Below are positions 62,359-64,000 of a stretch of 64,000 nt of DNA, piece by piece. The notes beneath the pieces are model-generated. The model saw only the letters and a list, made by a program, of their open reading frames with translations, ran no database searches and was not told the origin of the DNA. Position 1 is the stretch's first letter. The number at the start of each line of letters is the position of its first letter. The stretch is from Lysinibacillus pinottii. GTDB lineage: Bacteria; Bacillota; Bacilli; Bacillales_A; Planococcaceae. The translations under genes and the position numbers were made by a program. The stretch lies in the NCBI RefSeq assembly GCF_024753545.1, contig NZ_JANTOO010000020.1, positions 613,265 through 677,264 of the forward strand. Reading direction: 5' to 3'.

Positions 62359-62442
62359 TATCCAACAGTTCGATAATTCTAGCCGTCACTTTCGGAATTC
62401 TATCCGTCAGTTCGACTGCTTTATCCGTCATTCTAAACAAGC
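62359..62442. repeat. 21-bp tandem repeat, four copies
   Basis: Units start at 62359, 62380, 62401 and 62422, each beginning TATCCGTCA-like (TATCCAACAG, TAGCCGTCAC, TATCCGTCAG, TATCCGTCAT). Spacing is exactly 21 bp. It lies between putB and the shared terminator, so it is probably transcribed with putB. Confidence 0.75.
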
Positions 62443-62445
62443 TAT

Positions 62446-62489
62446 CAAAAAAAGCGAAAACATTGTTAATCCATGTTTTCGCTTTTTTT
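62446..62489. terminator. bidirectional terminator between putB and regulator gene
   Basis: AAAGCGAAAACAT / ATGTTTTCGCTTT with A- and T-runs at both ends. The right arm is formed by the last codons of the regulator gene. Confidence 0.88.
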
Positions 62490-63803
62490 ATTGAGCTTAT
62501 AGTTTTTTACGCGATATTGTAAACTTTGTCGTCGAATTCCCAATGCAGCCGCGGTTTTGGAGATATTACCTTGATGAAAGTCTAAAGCCTTGGAAATATA
62601 ATATTCCTCCACCTCTTTCATGTAGACATCTAATGGTCGAATGTCTTGCTGATTTTTAATGACAAACAAATCACTTGTTGATACTTCATTTTCTGTTTCC
62701 TCACATGTACTTTGGATTTTCCATTTAAAATGAACAGGTAGCATATGGGATTCTACGACCGTTTCATTGGTAATCAGAGAGGTAATTTCATCCAGCAATA
62801 CTTCTAATTCCTTTAAATTACCTGGCCAATCATATTTCAAAAATATCTCTTGAACTTCTTCCGAAAGTCCTTGAATCGTTGAGCCAAAGCTATCACGATG
62901 CCTTTTGAAGTAATCATCAATAAATGGCATCATATCTTCTTTTCTTTCACGCAAAGGTGGTACATAAATTGTGATTCCAGAAAATAAGCGGTACAGTTTT
63001 TTAGAAAGCTCCTGTTTTTGAATCAAATCTATTGGGTCTTTGCCAACACTAGCAATTAAAACATGCTGATGATTTGGATGATCGTTGAATAGCTCGACAA
63101 TCTTTTCTTGTGCCTCGAGTGATAAATATTCGATGCGTTCAGCAAAAAAAGTAATTCTCTCTTTTTCAACAATGTATTTTTCAAATTGATTCAACACTGT
63201 TTGCTCATCTCGCCGGCAAATTAATGCGATAAACATATCATTTTGCACGTTTAGATCATGATGAATCCCCTCAGCAATCATATCAATTCCAGTACCTGAC
63301 TCCCCTATTAGCACAACAGGCATTCTGCTCAAGGCGACAATTTTTGCCTTTTCAATGACACCCTTCATAACTTCGGAGACAGCCGTAATAATATCAAATG
63401 TTAGCGGTGCACCGTATCTTCTTAATGGCTGATACATCATATATTCAAGCTGCGTAATATCCCGAGCAAACTCTACAGCCCCTACTAAAACACCCTCATA
63501 GTGCAACGGATAAATATTGCTTATGTAGGTCACTTCTTGATTTTTTTTATTCCAATACGTTTTTTTCACATGTAGAACTGGCGTTTCAGAACTTAGAACT
63601 TTAAAGATATCGCTTTTTTCGATTTCGAAATCAATGATTTCTATTGCTCGCCTCTCCTCATACTCGTCTTCATTCACGCCTTCTAGTTCTCGCATTTTTT
63701 TATTGTAAATGAGCAATTTGCCTTCTGTATCCACAACGCAGATTCCCATATCACCTTTTTCAATGACGTATTTATAAATGCTTAGTAATACATTATTATC
63801 CAT
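62466..63803 (-). CDS. PAS-AAA-HTH regulator with inactivated sigma-54 activator domain
   Basis: 445 aa, layout of RocR-type enhancer-binding proteins: PAS domain (about 8-115), AAA+ region (about 140-355) and a Fis-type helix-turn-helix (about 400-440, NISKTAAALGIRRQSLQYRV). The ATPase is decayed. Walker A reads GESGTGID (Lys to Ile). The sigma-54-contacting GAFTGA loop and about 35 neighbouring residues are missing. Walker B is changed to ITFFAERI. PPLRERKEDM and the WPGNLKEL region remain. It should bind DNA but cannot act as a classical sigma-54 activator. Flanked by putB and a probable P5C dehydrogenase gene, it is the likely proline-catabolism regulator. Confidence 0.88.
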   Translation of the reverse strand: MDNNVLLSIYKYVIEKGDMGICVVDTEGKLLIYNKKMRELEGVNEDEYEERRAIEIIDFEIEKSDIFKVLSSETPVLHVKKTYWNKKNQEVTYISNIYPLHYEGVLVGAVEFARDITQLEYMMYQPLRRYGAPLTFDIITAVSEVMKGVIEKAKIVALSRMPVVLIGESGTGIDMIAEGIHHDLNVQNDMFIALICRRDEQTVLNQFEKYIVEKERITFFAERIEYLSLEAQEKIVELFNDHPNHQHVLIASVGKDPIDLIQKQELSKKLYRLFSGITIYVPPLRERKEDMMPFIDDYFKRHRDSFGSTIQGLSEEVQEIFLKYDWPGNLKELEVLLDEITSLITNETVVESHMLPVHFKWKIQSTCEETENEVSTSDLFVIKNQQDIRPLDVYMKEVEEYYISKALDFHQGNISKTAAALGIRRQSLQYRVKNYKLNKKSENMD

Positions 63804-63935
63804 CTTGTCCTCCTGTATTCCATTATGCTTATTCTAACACCAATACGAAAAACAGATGCAATAATTAAAAAAGTTTTAAAATTAGTTGATTAATGCCAAA
63901 TTATATTGCATTATATAATTAACAAAATCTTTAAA

Positions 63936-63956
63936 GGTGCATAATCATTTTGCACC
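63936..63956. promoter_or_regulatory. inverted repeat in front of the P5C dehydrogenase gene
   Basis: GGTGCA, 9 nt, TGCACC: a perfect 6-bp inverted repeat 25 bp before the start codon and 130 bp from the divergent regulator gene. It is an operator candidate for that regulator. Confidence 0.45.
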
Positions 63957-63980
63957 CTTTATCCAGGGGAGGAAACAGAT

Positions 63981-64000
63981 ATGATTCCATACAAACACGA
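63981..64000 (+). CDS. start of probable 1-pyrroline-5-carboxylate dehydrogenase (partial)
   Basis: Only six codons, MIPYKH, are inside the window, behind a strong GGGGAGG (63966-63972). P5C dehydrogenases of Bacillus (RocA/PutC) begin with a similar TPYKHEPF-like or TYAHEPF-like sequence, and putB lies nearby. The call is inference from start residues and context. The gene is cut by the window edge. Confidence 0.55.

Noticed and set aside
62359..62442. CRISPR-like array
   Set aside because: Period is 21 bp with no separate spacers, units are degenerate, and no cas genes are near.
63880..63956. possible -24/-12 promoter before the P5C dehydrogenase gene
   Set aside because: TTGCA occurs (around 63905) but without GG at the right distance. 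GGTGCA...TTGCA at 63936-63954 has 14 instead of 10 nt between GG and GC.
1..64000. insertion sequences, prophage or integrase genes as the origin of the 14-kb island
   Set aside because: No transposase, integrase, tRNA target or flanking direct repeats could be seen. Foreign origin rests only on AT-richness and gene content.

Overview
The window looks like chromosomal DNA of a motile, low-GC, spore-former-type Firmicute, most probably Lysinibacillus (L. sphaericus / L. fusiformis group). This is an inference. It rests on AT-rich genes with strong AAGGAGG-type ribosome sites, gene order very close to the Bacillus subtilis uvrAB-secA-hag-comF-degSU-tagO segment, and a Bacillus anthracis-type SecA2/SlaP S-layer export pair. 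No rRNA, tRNA, CRISPR array, insertion sequence or prophage was seen.

Layout. 0.2-6.1 kb: a TlpA-like thioredoxin with a small membrane protein, then ftsE-ftsX with a coiled-coil M23 peptidase, then a yvlB-like DUF4097 gene. 6.3-11.8 kb: uvrB-uvrA behind a LexA box, and an IDEAL-domain protein. 11.9-14.3 kb: two divergent ComK-family genes flank prfB, which carries the classical +1 programmed frameshift. 14.6-18.3 kb: secA1, hpf and a PilZ protein. 18.5-22.4 kb: flaG-fliD-fliT-fliS, with a FliD about 330 residues longer than usual. 22.6-36.8 kb: a flagellin-modification island holding two Maf-type glycosyltransferases, a CMP-legionaminic acid pathway, a FliB-type lysine methylase, a small methyltransferase and a helical-repeat/sulfatase-fold enzyme. 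36.8-42.5 kb: hag, csrA, fliW, a yviE-like gene, flgL, flgK, flgN, flgM. 42.6-49.7 kb: yvyF, comFC, comFA, degV, a lipoprotein, degU, degS, yvyE. 49.9-52.5 kb: an LCP ligase and tagO. 52.7-57.0 kb: secA2-slaP and a LysM-NlpC/P60 hydrolase. 57.2-64 kb: brnQ behind a CodY-like box, a CtpB-like protease, a TetR regulator, proline dehydrogenase, a PAS/AAA/HTH regulator whose ATPase motifs are lost, and the first codons of a probable P5C dehydrogenase.

How the genes fit together. Most of the window builds and controls the flagellum. DegS/DegU, FlgM and FliW-CsrA set expression. FlgK/FlgL/FliD and the chaperones FlgN, FliT and FliS assemble the filament. The island next to hag probably decorates flagellin with a sialic acid-like sugar and with methyl groups. 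Competence functions (two ComK-like proteins, ComFA, ComFC) are interleaved. SecA2/SlaP, TagO, the LCP protein, FtsEX with its M23 partner and the LysM hydrolase serve the cell wall and S-layer. The right end is proline catabolism.

The least ordinary parts are the island, the FliD insertion, the ComK pair around prfB, and the ATPase-dead enhancer-binding-protein-like regulator.
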